Assembly: GCF_011927905.1 (NCBI RefSeq)
Contig: NZ_JAATJL010000001.1
Span: 62,001 to 126,000, forward strand
Direction of reading: 5' to 3'
DNA: 64,000 nucleotides
DNA from: Arthrobacter pigmenti
GTDB lineage: Bacteria; Actinomycetota; Actinomycetes; Actinomycetales; Micrococcaceae
Shown: in pieces, positions 42,588 to 51,198 of the stretch
How positions within the stretch are numbered: the stretch's first letter is position 1
Layout of the letters: the number at the start of each line of letters is the position of its first letter
Program-made: the position numbers and the translations under genes
Notes under the pieces: model-generated
What the model saw: only the letters and a program-made list of their open reading frames with translations
What the model was told of the DNA's origin: nothing
Database searches by the model: none

Positions 42588-44002
42588 TCCAGCGAATCCT
42601 GGATGGATTGCAGGGTGGCGGCCGCCTGTTCTGCTGCGGCAGCCGGATCGGCTCCTCCGTTGGCCACGTCGGCTACCGCCTGGGCTATCGGCAGCTCACC
42701 GAGTGCGGCTCCGGCGAGGTCTCCCTGGCCCTGCGGGATGCCCCACAGCAGCAGGTTATCTACGCCGGTCTGCAGGGCCTGAAGTACGTCGTCAGAGTAG
42801 AAATCCTGTAGCGGGGCCTTGGTGTCCACACCAACCGGCAGGGTCTGCCAGGCGTCAGCGAACTCGGTGGGGCTCTCGGCAGTTCCGGCGCGTACCGGGA
42901 CCTTGCCTTCGGGTGCGATAGCCAGCCAGTCAACGTAGCCGTCGCTCATCATGTACTCCACGAACTGCTTTGCGGGTTCGGTGTTCGCGCTCGCGGTGAT
43001 GGTCCAGTTGGTGATCTGGCCGAACTGGGCGGGATCGCTGCCGTCGGGTCCGACGATGGCGGGAACTACGCCCGTGTTCTCGGCCAGGAAGGCTGGGTTG
43101 TCAGCGCATTCGGGGCAGGTGGGCAGGGCGTCGTTGCGGAGTCCGGCCATCTCATCGAGGACGAAGGTGGACCAGATGAACATGGCTGCTTCACCGGCGA
43201 AGTAGTTGGCACGCACTGTGTCCACATCCTGTGCGCCGGAGACGGAGTAGTTCTGGATCAGGTTGCCGTAGAAGTCAAGCGCGCCGATGCACTCGGGGCT
43301 GTTGAAGATGACCTCACCGGCTTCGTTGACCATTTCACAGCCGTTGCCCAGGGCGACGTGCTCGATGGTCTGCTGCGTGAAGGCATCACCCGGGGCTGTT
43401 GCGCCGACAAAGCCGGCCATCTCGGGCGAATCCAGGGCTTCGGCAGCGGCAAGGATGTCCTCGTACGTTTCCGGCGCCGCCAGTCCGGCCTCTTCGAACA
43501 GGTCTGTGCGGTAGTAGAGCAGTTGCAGCCAGGATTCACTCGGGATGGCCAGCAGCTCTTCGCCGTCGCGGTTGAGCTCAAGTGCCCTTTCGGAGAAGGT
43601 CTCCTCGCCGAGGGTTTCGAGGACTTCCTGGACTGCCTGGGTGTTGACGAGGTCGTTGGCGCCGAGCGTCCGGACCTGGGTGAGGCCGATGGAGCCGATG
43701 ACGTCGGGCAGGTCTCCTGCCGCGGCGCCGGAGGTCAGAACCTGGTTGAACTGGTCCTCGGCGACACCAACGAGTTCAACCTGAATCCCGGTCTCTTCCT
43801 CGAATCCGGCGATGATCTCCTCGGTCGCGGCGACGCGGTCGGGGATGGTGTCGGTGGTCTGGACGACGATGGACTGGCCCTCGCTGTCGGCCTCCCCTTC
43901 GTTCCCGCCGCATGACACGAGGGTGGTCGCCGTCAGCGCTGCCAGCGCTAGCGCGGCAACCCTGTTCCGTTGGGGGATTCTCTTTTTCCTCAAGATTTCC
44001 AT
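42584..44002 (-). CDS. Carbohydrate ABC importer, extracellular solute-binding lipoprotein
   Basis: A 472-aa CUT1-type binding protein. The lipoprotein signal ends TLVSCGG. The mature part has the family 1 pattern EEIIAGFEEETGIQVELVGV, FAGEAAMFIWSTFVLDEMAG and a C-terminal helix of the AAAEQAAATLQ type. It defines the substrate of the operon, probably an oligosaccharide or glycoside. It is the first gene of the leftward operon and faces the ROK regulator across 302 non-coding bases. Confidence 0.9.
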   Translation of the reverse strand: MEILRKKRIPQRNRVAALALAALTATTLVSCGGNEGEADSEGQSIVVQTTDTIPDRVAATEEIIAGFEEETGIQVELVGVAEDQFNQVLTSGAAAGDLPDVIGSIGLTQVRTLGANDLVNTQAVQEVLETLGEETFSERALELNRDGEELLAIPSESWLQLLYYRTDLFEEAGLAAPETYEDILAAAEALDSPEMAGFVGATAPGDAFTQQTIEHVALGNGCEMVNEAGEVIFNSPECIGALDFYGNLIQNYSVSGAQDVDTVRANYFAGEAAMFIWSTFVLDEMAGLRNDALPTCPECADNPAFLAENTGVVPAIVGPDGSDPAQFGQITNWTITASANTEPAKQFVEYMMSDGYVDWLAIAPEGKVPVRAGTAESPTEFADAWQTLPVGVDTKAPLQDFYSDDVLQALQTGVDNLLLWGIPQGQGDLAGAALGELPIAQAVADVANGGADPAAAAEQAAATLQSIQDSLE

Positions 44003-44304
44003 TCGAAGCTCCTATTCGCTGTACATGGAACAACGCTGTCCATGCGCTCCATGGGATGGCGGTGTACGCCGCCGTCCCGGTTGAGGCGCCTTTCGCTGTG
44101 CGGACGTTCTCGCGTCGAAGTCAGCTCGGGTCCGTGATCTGCTCCCGGCCACCAAACTTATGCTGAAACATTAGCCGGATGTTAGTTAGCTGTCGAGCAG
44201 TAGTGTGCAAATCGTTATCCTTAAGACGAACCGATACTAAGCATTTATGTGTTCACATCGATGTAGTCGGGATACTCTTTAGATCGCCACAGAGGAGCTC
44301 AATA
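44003..44304. promoter_or_regulatory. Divergent promoter region between the glycoside operon and its ROK regulator
   Basis: These 302 bases contain no gene. The stretch 44160-44280 is notably AT-rich for this genome, as expected for two back-to-back promoters. A short palindrome ATGTG-TT-CACAT (44247-44258) lies about 50 bases before the ROK start and is a candidate operator. No convincing -10/-35 pair was assigned. Confidence 0.5.
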
Positions 44305-45477
44305 ATGACGGCTGGACCGGGAGAGGTGTTCGACCTCATTCGTTACGGTCGTGCCCGCACCCGTGGTGATCTTCAGGAGGTCACCGGGTTGTCGCGCATG
44401 ACCGTCGCCCAGCGGGTGGATGCGCTCCTCGCCGCGGCCCTGATCCGCGAAGCAGGCACGGACCGCCCCTCAGGCGGGCGCCGGCCCACCCGGCTCGAGT
44501 TCAACATCGAGCACTCGATCGTTGTGGCCGCCACGGTGGACACTACGCACTCGCACATCGCGTTGACGGACCTTGCGGGGCGGATCATCGACGACGACAG
44601 CATCGACCTTGCCGTCATTGACGGGCCCGAGAAGGTGCTGCACGGTATCGCCGAATCGATCGAGAGCCTACTGGAGCGGACCGACACACCGCCATCGCGG
44701 GTTTCCGGTATCGGTATCTCCATTCCAGGGCCGGTGGATCCGCGGACCTCGCGTCCGAGCCAGCCGCCTATCATGCCGGGCTGGGATGCATACCCTATTG
44801 CCGAATATCTGCGCGATGCGCTTCCCGTCTCCGTTCCCGTGCTGGTGGAAAACGATGCCAACGCGATGGCGCTGGGCGAACACAGCGTGGGCTTCACGGA
44901 CTGTTCATCACTCGCGCTGGTCAAGATCTCAACCGGGATCGGTACGGGCATTGTGATTAATGGCCGCGTCTACCAGGGTATCGACGGCGGCGCCGGGGAC
45001 ATTGGCCACGTCCGCCTGGGTGACCATCCCGACGTCGTCTGCCAGTGTGGTGCCCGAGGTTGCCTGGCAGCCGTAGCGAGTGGGCGCGCTATCGCGCAGA
45101 AGCTCACCGAACTCGGTATCGAAGCGTCATCGGGCCGTGATGTCGGCGAGCTGCTCGCGAAGGGAAACGTCGAGGCGATGCGGCTGACGCATGAGGCGGG
45201 CCGGCGGATCGGAGAGGTCATGGCGACGGTCGTGTGCCTCATCAATCCCGGGGTGCTTCTCATCGGCGGGGCGCTGGCATCGTCGTCATTGCTGAGCGGA
45301 GTGCGTGAAACGCTCTACCCGATGTCCCTTCCGCGCGCCACCCGCAATCTCGATGTGCGGCTGGCAACGATGGGGGACAAGGCGGGCATCATCGGGATGA
45401 CACGAGTGGTGGTCGACGAGGTGTTCGCGAGCAAGGCGATCAACGCTCGGCTGAATGAGCCGGAGCCGGTGGGCTAG
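44305..45477 (+). CDS. ROK-family transcriptional regulator
   Basis: The 390-aa protein starts with a winged helix (GEVFDLIRYGRARTRGDLQE, then LSRMTVAQRVDALLAA), followed by a ROK kinase-like domain with STGIGTGIVINGRVYQG and GAGDIGHVRL. The zinc motif is VCQCGARGCLAAVASG. ATG 44305 has GAGGAG 8 bases upstream, whereas earlier in-frame codons lie in the AT-rich promoter region. Regulators of this build usually repress an adjacent sugar operon until the sugar binds. The divergent operon from 44002 is the natural target. Confidence 0.9.
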   Translation: MTAGPGEVFDLIRYGRARTRGDLQEVTGLSRMTVAQRVDALLAAALIREAGTDRPSGGRRPTRLEFNIEHSIVVAATVDTTHSHIALTDLAGRIIDDDSIDLAVIDGPEKVLHGIAESIESLLERTDTPPSRVSGIGISIPGPVDPRTSRPSQPPIMPGWDAYPIAEYLRDALPVSVPVLVENDANAMALGEHSVGFTDCSSLALVKISTGIGTGIVINGRVYQGIDGGAGDIGHVRLGDHPDVVCQCGARGCLAAVASGRAIAQKLTELGIEASSGRDVGELLAKGNVEAMRLTHEAGRRIGEVMATVVCLINPGVLLIGGALASSSLLSGVRETLYPMSLPRATRNLDVRLATMGDKAGIIGMTRVVVDEVFASKAINARLNEPEPVG

Positions 45478-45490
45478 AAGCTTCAGGTTC

Positions 45491-45533
45491 ATGTACTTGA
45501 AGTACATCGCGTACACATGGAACGATGGTGTAC
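45491..45533 (+). promoter_or_regulatory. GTAC-rich palindromes overlapping the antitoxin start
   Basis: ATGTACTT-G-AAGTACAT (45491-45507) is a perfect 17-bp palindrome. GTACAC (45511-45516) and GTGTAC (45528-45533) form a second inverted pair, the latter reaching past the first candidate ATG at 45525. Repeated half-sites overlapping the start are typical of autoregulated toxin-antitoxin operons. Confidence 0.6.
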
Positions 45534-45962
45534 ATGAGTACACCGATCCATGAGCACCGCACCTATGGTTTCGCAGATGCGCGCAAGTCCTTCAAGTCGA
45601 TCCTTGATGCGAGCGACCGGGGTGGATTATCGATCGTTCAGCGAGGGGACAGCTCAGCCTCGGTGGTGAATACCGCGCTTCTCAAAGCTTTCCTCATGAA
45701 GAACACTCCCGCGAATGTCCAGGTAGTGAATGAAGATGGCGCGTGGGCGATGTTCATTCCTGGCCTACCGCTAGCGGCCGAGGGTTCCACTGTGGATGAA
45801 GCAACGCATGATCTGATTGATGCGCTTCGCGAGTACGCCGAGGATTGGGAGGACCACCTCCGGCTAGCTCCCAATCATAAGGACAATTGGGCCTTGGTAC
45901 AGATTGTTGATTCGTCTACAGATGGCGAACTAGCTGCTTGGCTAAATGGAACTGCGAAGTGA
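45525..45962 (+). CDS. Putative antitoxin, Phd/YefM-like N-terminus
   Basis: The 145-aa protein has a Phd-like start (YGFADARKSFKSILDASDRG, then LSIVQRGDSSASVVN), a typical DNA-binding fold of prevent-host-death antitoxins. A longer C-terminal half with a HicB-like beta-alpha pattern follows (GAWAMFIPGLPLAAEGSTVD, then EATHDLIDALREYAEDW). ATG 45534 is an equally good start. Its stop overlaps the next gene's start (GTGA). Operator palindromes upstream support autoregulation. Antitoxin function is inferred from this arrangement. Confidence 0.7.
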   Translation: MVYMSTPIHEHRTYGFADARKSFKSILDASDRGGLSIVQRGDSSASVVNTALLKAFLMKNTPANVQVVNEDGAWAMFIPGLPLAAEGSTVDEATHDLIDALREYAEDWEDHLRLAPNHKDNWALVQIVDSSTDGELAAWLNGTAK

Positions 45963-46408
45963 GTCAGAAGCACCCCCCGGGCACTCGAGATGAGCACGAG
46001 AAGTTCTGTAAGACTGAGCAGTGGCAGCCCGTAGTGAACGCAAAAGGCCAGAAGGTGCGCCATCATGCCACCTACGAGCTTGTCTTGCACGATGGAACGG
46101 TTCTTCGGACACGCATCTCGCGCCCGGTAGATAGAACCACCTACGGATCCTCCCTCTGGGGGGCAATATTGAAGGATCAACTGAGAGTCACTCCTGATGA
46201 ATTCTGGAGCTGTGTAAACGAAGGGGTCCTGCCGGACCGGGGTGCACCGGCCGTGCCGGCCGAGGCGTTGCCGCTGGAACTCGTCCATCTCCTGACGAAG
46301 ACGGCCGGTCTTTCCGAAAGCGAGGTTGCCTCGCTGACGAAGGAAGAGGCCGTCAGGATCATGAATGACCACTGGGCTTCCGCTCCGCCACAACCAGATG
46401 AGCCTTAG
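45959..46408 (+). CDS. Putative toxin, 'cytotoxic translational repressor' type
   Basis: The 149-aa protein starts at GTG overlapping the antitoxin stop. It begins VSQKHPPGTRDEHEKFCKTE and carries HHATYELVLHDGTVLRTRIS and YGSSLWGAILKDQL, similar to proteins annotated in actinobacteria as cytotoxic translational repressor of a toxin-antitoxin system. The C-terminal helices (AEALPLELVHLLTKTAGLSE) resemble a substrate-recognition tail. The biochemical activity of this family has not been established as far as I know, so the toxin label rests on pairing. Confidence 0.65.
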   Translation: MSQKHPPGTRDEHEKFCKTEQWQPVVNAKGQKVRHHATYELVLHDGTVLRTRISRPVDRTTYGSSLWGAILKDQLRVTPDEFWSCVNEGVLPDRGAPAVPAEALPLELVHLLTKTAGLSESEVASLTKEEAVRIMNDHWASAPPQPDEP

Positions 46409-46435
46409 CTAAAGTCGCCCGCTATCTGTCAGCGC

Positions 46436-48121
46436 TCACTTCTTGATCGCCACGGACTCCGCCATGAACTCCGCAACCACCTGCTGGGAGATGGCGACGT
46501 CGAGGACGTACACGCCGTCGTCGTCGGTTTCCAGCCACTCGCTAAGTGCCGCGAGATCGGCAAGCGCCCGCGCCTTGGTGCCCTTTGCACCAAGGGCCCG
46601 GCCGACGGCGGCGAAGTCCACTTCATCGATGAGCATCGCCTGATCGTGCAGGCCCTTGGCCGCATACTGGTGCAGTTCTGCACCATAGGCGGAGTCATTC
46701 AGCACGATCAACACGCCTCTGCGCGTGGCGCGGAGAAAGGTCTCGAAGTCAGCCAGACCCATAAGGCCGCCGCCGTCGCCGCTGAACAGCACGGTGGTGC
46801 GTTCCGGCCGCGCCACGGACACACCGGCCGCGGAGCCGAAGCCGAGACCGATGGACTGGAAGGCCGTTCCGACCAGGATCATGGCGTGGGGATCAGGCAC
46901 GGAAAGGTACATCGGCGCCCAGCCGATGAAGTGTCCGCCGTCCATGACCACCGATCGTTCGGCCGGAAGGATGTCCTCAAGGGCTGCGACCACGGCCCGG
47001 GGATTCAGGCGCCCGTCCGGGGCGAACTCGACGGGATCCTCAATCGGGTGGGAGGAACGGAATTCCTCTCCGGCAACCTCGGGGACGCTGCTGCGCCAGG
47101 TGGTTGTTGCCGGCTTAACGCGCTCCAGCAGTCCGTCGAGGAACGGGCGGATGTCGGAGCGGATGTAGTCGACAACGATCGGGTGCTTCTCGTCCGGCTC
47201 GTTGTCGACCCGGATGATGCGCGTTTCCGGCGGGAACAGCGTCCCGTAGCGCGTCTGGAAGATGTTCATGCTGGCCCCGACCACCAGTACGACGTCTGCC
47301 TTCCGCGCCACTTCGAGCCGGTGGCGGCGGGTAAAGCCGCCGGCCACCCCCAGGTCCCACTCGCTGTCGAATGCGTTGATCGCCATCACGGAGGTCATGA
47401 AAAGCGCACCCAGGCGGTCGCCAATCTCGCGCAGCGGAGCGGCGCTGTCGGCAAGAACGACGCCGCGCCCTGCGATCACCATCGGCCGCTCCGCTGAAGC
47501 GAGCAGGCCGGCCACGCGGTCCAGGTCTTCTGCTTCCGGCGGCCATACGGCTTTGGCGGGCAGTGGTTCGAGCGGCTCGGATTCGGTGAGCGGTGCGGTG
47601 GCGAGGTCGTAGGGGATGGCGACGATGACGGGCTGCACCGTCTGCAGCGCGAGGTCGAATGCGCGGTGGGTGATCTCGGCAGCGTTGCCGGGCCCGGCAA
47701 CGAGGGTTCGCACACCAACGGCCTCGGCCGCCTTCGTCTGATCGATGTCGAAGTTCCGCCGCCCGCCTGCCGGTGCATCGCCGACGATGAAGACCAGCGG
47801 GATACGGGCGATGCGCGCTTCGGCGAGTGTTGTGTAGGCGTTAGTGAACCCGGCGCCGTACGTGGTGGTTGCCGCGGCGACTCCGCCTGTTGCCCGGTGG
47901 TAGGCGTCCGCCATGGCAACGGTCGCGGATTCATGCCGGGCGGAGGTGAACCCGAAGCCGAGCCGCGTTAGCCGGCTGATGAAGTGCGCGTTGCCGTTGC
48001 CCATGAGCCCAAACAGGTGACCGGCCCGGTCTGCGACTGCATCAGCTACGGCCGCCGAAACGTGACCCTCGTCCGGGAGCCTGGGGATTTCAGTGGCGGA
48101 ATCTCTGCTGGCGCTCGTCAT
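46436..48121 (-). CDS. ThDP-dependent enzyme of the acetolactate synthase/decarboxylase group, substrate unknown
   Basis: The 561-aa protein has three domains: a PYR domain with the catalytic Glu in ARHESATVAMADAYHRATGG, a central dehydrogenase-like domain (RPMVIAGRGVVLADSA), and a PP domain with the ThDP/Mg motif GDGGGLMGLADF followed by LIVLNDSAYGAE. ATG 48121 follows AAGGAG by about ten bases; the longer frame adds an unlikely basic leader. Family members make or break carbon-carbon bonds next to a keto group. Nothing adjacent names the substrate. Confidence 0.85.
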   Translation of the reverse strand: MTSASRDSATEIPRLPDEGHVSAAVADAVADRAGHLFGLMGNGNAHFISRLTRLGFGFTSARHESATVAMADAYHRATGGVAAATTTYGAGFTNAYTTLAEARIARIPLVFIVGDAPAGGRRNFDIDQTKAAEAVGVRTLVAGPGNAAEITHRAFDLALQTVQPVIVAIPYDLATAPLTESEPLEPLPAKAVWPPEAEDLDRVAGLLASAERPMVIAGRGVVLADSAAPLREIGDRLGALFMTSVMAINAFDSEWDLGVAGGFTRRHRLEVARKADVVLVVGASMNIFQTRYGTLFPPETRIIRVDNEPDEKHPIVVDYIRSDIRPFLDGLLERVKPATTTWRSSVPEVAGEEFRSSHPIEDPVEFAPDGRLNPRAVVAALEDILPAERSVVMDGGHFIGWAPMYLSVPDPHAMILVGTAFQSIGLGFGSAAGVSVARPERTTVLFSGDGGGLMGLADFETFLRATRRGVLIVLNDSAYGAELHQYAAKGLHDQAMLIDEVDFAAVGRALGAKGTKARALADLAALSEWLETDDDGVYVLDVAISQQVVAEFMAESVAIKK

Positions 48122-48192
48122 GGTCGTGGCACTCCTTCGTGTCGTTCGACTGTAATTGTGTGGCATTGGGCATCCTGACAGGTCTCGCGTGC

Positions 48193-48727
48193 TCAGGGGC
48201 TGAGCTGCGCCCGCAGGTATCGGCGCAAGCCCGGAATGGCGAAGTCAACTCTGCCATGCCCGGCAGGCTCTATAAGACCGGCTGAAAGAAGCCTTGAGCG
48301 GTAGTTTGCTACGAAACTTGTTCCTGCTCCGATTCGTCGGCCAATGTCTCCTGCAACAGACGGCCCGGTGTCTTCGGCCATTGCATGCAGGAAGTCCAGG
48401 TCTCTTTGGGAAACCCTCGCAAGCGCCGCTTCGATCACGGTCCGTGCGTTGCGCCGATTGGCGGCTTCGATAGCGCGTTCAACTCGCGGGGCAGTGAGGT
48501 GCGGTCGCCGTCTCGGAAACCACGGCCCAGCCGTCCTCCCGGGCCAGGTCCTGGGCAGCGCCAAGCATGACGGTTTTCCCAATTCCCCTGGCGCCGGTAA
48601 AAATGGTTAATAGCCCGGGGGCACCGGATCCCAAACGCAGTCCATACTCGAATTCGTCCAGCACCCCTGCCCGCCCGAGGATTTCCGGCGGCGTAGCGCC
48701 TGCAGATGGTCGAAACGGGTTCTCCAT
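48193..48727 (-). pseudogene. AAA-type ATPase gene with internal deletion and frameshift
   Basis: The 5' part (from ATG 48727) encodes MENPFRPSAGATPPEILGRA and an intact Walker A in TIFTGARGIGKTVMLG, then breaks after AVVSETAT. The 3' part, in another frame, resumes with VERAIEAANRRNARTVIEAA and a winged-helix C-terminus (FVANYRSRLLSAGLIEPAGH). Related ATPases are about 400 residues, so roughly 250 internal residues, including Walker B, are missing. The junction lies near 48500. This is a decayed gene, not an alternative short product. Confidence 0.8.
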
Positions 48728-48741
48728 GGTGACGACTTCCC

Positions 48742-48810
48742 TTATGAGCATGTGTGAGTTTTGTGAGTTTCAGACCGACGCCTATGAGTTTATGTGAGTT
48801 TTGTGAGTTT
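48742..48810. repeat. Pair of TGTGAG-rich direct repeats
   Basis: TGTGAGTTTTGTGAGTTT occurs at 48753-48770 and 48793-48810, each preceded by TATGAG, giving a 28-base unit repeated with a 40-bp period (25 of 28 identical). One copy lies upstream of the broken ATPase gene and the other inside the 3' end of the SGNH hydrolase gene, where it encodes the terminal residues NQTHKTHINS. Confidence 0.7.
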
Positions 48811-49363
48811 GATTGACCTTGGCCCTATTCGAAACCGCCCGCGCCAGGCTCGCGTGGCCGGCGTCGTTCGGGTGGACTGTATCGGCACTGAGCATGGTCT
48901 CCGGATCCCAATCGTCCGCTTCCGCCAACGCCACGCGCGAGTACTCCGCCGCCGCACGGCGCAGCACGCTGTTGTACTGGTCGATGAGGCTGTTCGAGCC
49001 CAGGTTGTGCGGCGCGTAGAGGCTGAAGTCCAGAAGATACGGCTGCATCACGGCGACAACCAGTGCGCTCGGTGAGGCCCGCCGGATGGCCGTGAAGATG
49101 CGCTGGAGCGCGGCGGCATAGCCCCGCGCTGACGACGGCGACTCCCCGCCAAGGCGCAGATCGTTCAGCCCGGTCATCAGCACGTAGAGCGATGCCGGTG
49201 GCGGCGGGGTGGCGGCGATGAGCGCGGCGGTTCCGGTGCTGTTGCTGCCTCCGACGCCGCGGTTGTCCAGTTCCAGCCTCAACTCGACTGCGGCCCGGGA
49301 GGTAAAGCACGACGACGGCGAGGACGCGCCGTCACCATCCACCCACGAGTGACCGTAGGCCAT
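48782..49363 (-). CDS. SGNH/GDSL-family hydrolase
   Basis: The 193-aa protein has the SGNH blocks: block I MAYGHSWVDGDGAS with the nucleophile Ser (GHSW in place of GDSL), block II NRGVGGSNS, block III LMTGLNDLRLGG, and block V DTVHPNDAGHASLA with the Asp-His pair. No signal peptide is evident. ATG 49363 has AAAGGAAG about six bases upstream; a second ATG precedes it by three bases. Its 3' end appears to have been extended by a repeat. An esterase or deacetylase role on a small glycoside is plausible but unproven. Confidence 0.83.
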   Translation of the reverse strand: MAYGHSWVDGDGASSPSSCFTSRAAVELRLELDNRGVGGSNSTGTAALIAATPPPPASLYVLMTGLNDLRLGGESPSSARGYAAALQRIFTAIRRASPSALVVAVMQPYLLDFSLYAPHNLGSNSLIDQYNSVLRRAAAEYSRVALAEADDWDPETMLSADTVHPNDAGHASLARAVSNRAKVNQTHKTHINS

Positions 49364-49386
49364 CATCTTCCTTTTGGAACTCACAC

Positions 49387-49400
49387 TGGTAACGTTATCA
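49387..49400 (+). promoter_or_regulatory. LacI-type operator between the SGNH and isomerase genes
   Basis: TGGTAACGTTATCA is an imperfect 14-bp palindrome centred on AACGTT, the central CG layout typical of LacI-family operators. It lies in the 70-base divergent gap. The LacI gene at 52204 is the likely binder, which would control both the isomerase and the hydrolase. Confidence 0.5.
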
Positions 49401-49433
49401 AACAACGTTCCCAAGCAAGGAAGGCGATCCCGC

Positions 49434-51191
49434 GTGACCAGCACCTACGAGAAGTTCCCCCGAATTCCCGTGCCCGGAGAGCACACAGTGTGGTCGGGAG
49501 CGAAAGCCTGGCGGGAAGTGGCGCGCGGCGGGGCGGGGACTATCGTCGTCGACACCTACCCCGGCACGCGGCTGGATGAACTGGAAGCTTTCCTCGGCGA
49601 AGTGCTTCCCGGCCACACCGTGCTGAACGTCGAGGAGCTCGCCGCGAGGCCCATCGGCGACATCGACGAACTCATTGCCGCGAACCTCACCGAAGATCGG
49701 GTATTCGGTGTCCTGAGCCACCACACGCTTACGGACTTCTATGAACCGGAGAAGCTGGCGGAGCTCGCAACCCGGGTGTCGTCGTCGGACGTTCCCGTGG
49801 TTCTGATCGGCTGGGGTGCGGCACTGGTTCCGCTGCCCAAAAGGACGCTGGTGCTGGCGGACCTTGCGCGCTGGGAACTCCAGCAGCGGCAGCGTGCGGG
49901 CGCACCGAACTGGCGCTGCGATAACGGGAGCGAGGACAACCTCCGCAAGTACAAGCGGAGCTTCTTCGTCGAGTGGAGGGTGGCCGACCGGCACAAGCTG
50001 GAGCTCTTCCCCAGGCTGGACTATGTCCTGGATGCCAACAGCAGCGTGCGCGAGGGCAAGCTCATCACCGGCGAGACGTTCCACCAGGGCATGGCCGCGG
50101 CGGTGGCTGCGCCGTTCCGGGTGGTCCCATTCTTTGACCCGGGAGTGTGGGGTGGCCAGTGGATGAAGGAGGTCTGTGGGCTGGATCCCGAGGCCGAGAA
50201 CTACGCCTGGTGCTTCGACTGCGTGCCGGAGGAGAACAGCATCCTGCTCGATGTCGGAGGCAACGCCGTCGAACTGCCGGCCCTCGACGTCGTCCTGTCC
50301 CAGCCGCGCGAACTGCTTGGCGCCCTCACGCACGCCCGCTTCGGCGCAGAATTTCCCATCCGGTTCGACTTCCTCGACACCATGGGCGGCGGCAACCTCT
50401 CACTGCAGGTCCATCCGCTGACCGAGTACATCCAGGACCGCTTTGGCATGCATTACACCCAGGATGAGAGCTACTACCTGCTCGACTGCGACGACGACGC
50501 CGTAGTCTACCTCGGCCTCAAGACCGGGACAGACCCGGATGCCATGCTCGCGGCGTTGAAGACAGCGTCCGACGGCGGGGCCTCCTTCCCGGCCGAAGAG
50601 TACGTCAACGTGTTTCCGGCGAAGAAGCACGACCACTTCTCCATCCCGGCAGGGACAGTGCACTGCTCCGGGGCGAACTCGATGGTGCTGGAAATCTCGG
50701 CGACGCCGTACATCTTCACCTTCAAGATGTGGGACTGGGACAGGGTGGGGCTCGACGGGCGTCCGCGTCCCATTCACATGGAGCACGCGAGCCGGAACAT
50801 CCAGTGGGACCGCAACACCGAGTGGGCGCGCGAGCAACTGCTGGACCAGGTGGAGGAGCTTGGATCGGGCCCGGGTTGGACCGAGGAACGGACAGGCCTG
50901 CACGAGCTTGAGTTCCTGGAGGTCCGGCGGCACTGGTTCACGGACGCCGTCCACCATTCCACCAACGGGACCGTCAACGTGCTGAACCTGGTGGAGGGGG
51001 CTGAGGCTGTTGTCGAGAGCCCAAGCGGCGCGTTCGCGCCGTTCGCCGTCCGGTACGCGGAAACGTTCATCATTCCAGCGGCCGTGGGGGCTTACACGAT
51101 CCGTCCCGCGGGCCGTGGGGCCGGTCAGCGGCTCGGGACCGTGAAGGCGTATGTCCGCGGGACCGAGACGGGGATCGGGGTTGCGTCCTAG
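49434..51191 (+). CDS. Class I mannose-6-phosphate isomerase-like protein
   Basis: The 585-aa protein has two parts. The C-terminal 300 residues contain the cupin-type isomerase site: GGGNLSLQVHPLTEYIQDRF, DESYYLLDCDDDA, KHDHFSIPAGTVHCSGANSM, whose His, Glu and Gln residues bind zinc. The N-terminal 250 residues form an alpha/beta domain (GTIVVDTYPGTRLDELEAFL) seen in long class I isomerases. GTG 49434 follows AAGGAAGG. With the ROK kinase encoded next and a LacI regulator, it points to entry of mannose or a similar hexose into glycolysis. Confidence 0.8.
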   Translation: MTSTYEKFPRIPVPGEHTVWSGAKAWREVARGGAGTIVVDTYPGTRLDELEAFLGEVLPGHTVLNVEELAARPIGDIDELIAANLTEDRVFGVLSHHTLTDFYEPEKLAELATRVSSSDVPVVLIGWGAALVPLPKRTLVLADLARWELQQRQRAGAPNWRCDNGSEDNLRKYKRSFFVEWRVADRHKLELFPRLDYVLDANSSVREGKLITGETFHQGMAAAVAAPFRVVPFFDPGVWGGQWMKEVCGLDPEAENYAWCFDCVPEENSILLDVGGNAVELPALDVVLSQPRELLGALTHARFGAEFPIRFDFLDTMGGGNLSLQVHPLTEYIQDRFGMHYTQDESYYLLDCDDDAVVYLGLKTGTDPDAMLAALKTASDGGASFPAEEYVNVFPAKKHDHFSIPAGTVHCSGANSMVLEISATPYIFTFKMWDWDRVGLDGRPRPIHMEHASRNIQWDRNTEWAREQLLDQVEELGSGPGWTEERTGLHELEFLEVRRHWFTDAVHHSTNGTVNVLNLVEGAEAVVESPSGAFAPFAVRYAETFIIPAAVGAYTIRPAGRGAGQRLGTVKAYVRGTETGIGVAS

Positions 51192-51198
51192 CGCTGGC

